64,000 bases of DNA from assembly GCF_031127905.1 (NCBI RefSeq), contig NZ_JARXIC010000019.1, positions 1 through 64,000 on the forward strand, in the 5' to 3' direction; not shown here. Positions within the stretch are counted from its first letter, which is position 1. This DNA is from Thalassobacterium sedimentorum (GTDB lineage Bacteria > Verrucomicrobiota > Verrucomicrobiia > Opitutales > Coraliomargaritaceae). More notes on this DNA, generated by a model. The model was not told the origin of the DNA. It saw only the letters and a list, made by a program, of their open reading frames with translations, and searched no databases.

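Overview
The window is almost entirely coding on the minus strand. It holds five genes: three giant repetitive proteins (4,533 aa, 6,462 aa, and at least 9,373 aa running off the right edge) and two small exported beta-propeller proteins (397 and 464 aa). I see no housekeeping gene, RNA gene, insertion sequence or CRISPR array. The best guess for the host is a marine-type member of the Planctomycetes/Verrucomicrobia group, most likely Verrucomicrobiota. The reasons are the LEPR-XLL-like N-terminal motif on two giants, the C-terminal module of both small proteins (Y-x-L-x-x-S...W...RF-[WY]-R-V), the lack of Shine-Dalgarno sequences and the acidic, lysine-poor composition. This assignment is inference. 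|| Layout in the direction of transcription (right to left): (1) 64000-35878, a partial mosaic giant with RTX-type Gly/Asp repeats, ten related ~90-aa repeats, pre-peptidase-C-type domains, FG-GAP blades, two MAM-like and three P-domain-like jelly rolls, ELWxxDGT-type propeller stretches, a leucine-rich segment split by a LamG-like domain, and one beta-helix unit at the C terminus. (2) 35877-35736, a 142-bp AT-rich gap, the only plausible internal promoter region. (3) 35735-16347, LEPR-XLL giant A. (4) 16341-14947, propeller A. (5) 14929-1328, LEPR-XLL giant B. (6) 1320-127, propeller B. (7) 126-1, a short spacer with a plus-strand terminator that implies a convergent gene to the left. || Genes 3 to 6 are separated by only 5-17 bp and look like one operon. 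The order giant-propeller-giant-propeller, with the two giants related to each other and the two propellers related to each other, points to tandem duplication of a two-gene module. Both giants consist mainly of about 18 copies of a ~210-230-aa beta-helix-like unit. One copy of that unit, and further shared segments, occur in the third giant, so the three were built from a common pool of parts. My reading is a surface or extracellular-matrix system of very large Ca2+-binding and beta-helical fibres with dedicated exported propeller partners. No secretion machinery is visible in the window, and the function is not demonstrated by the sequence.
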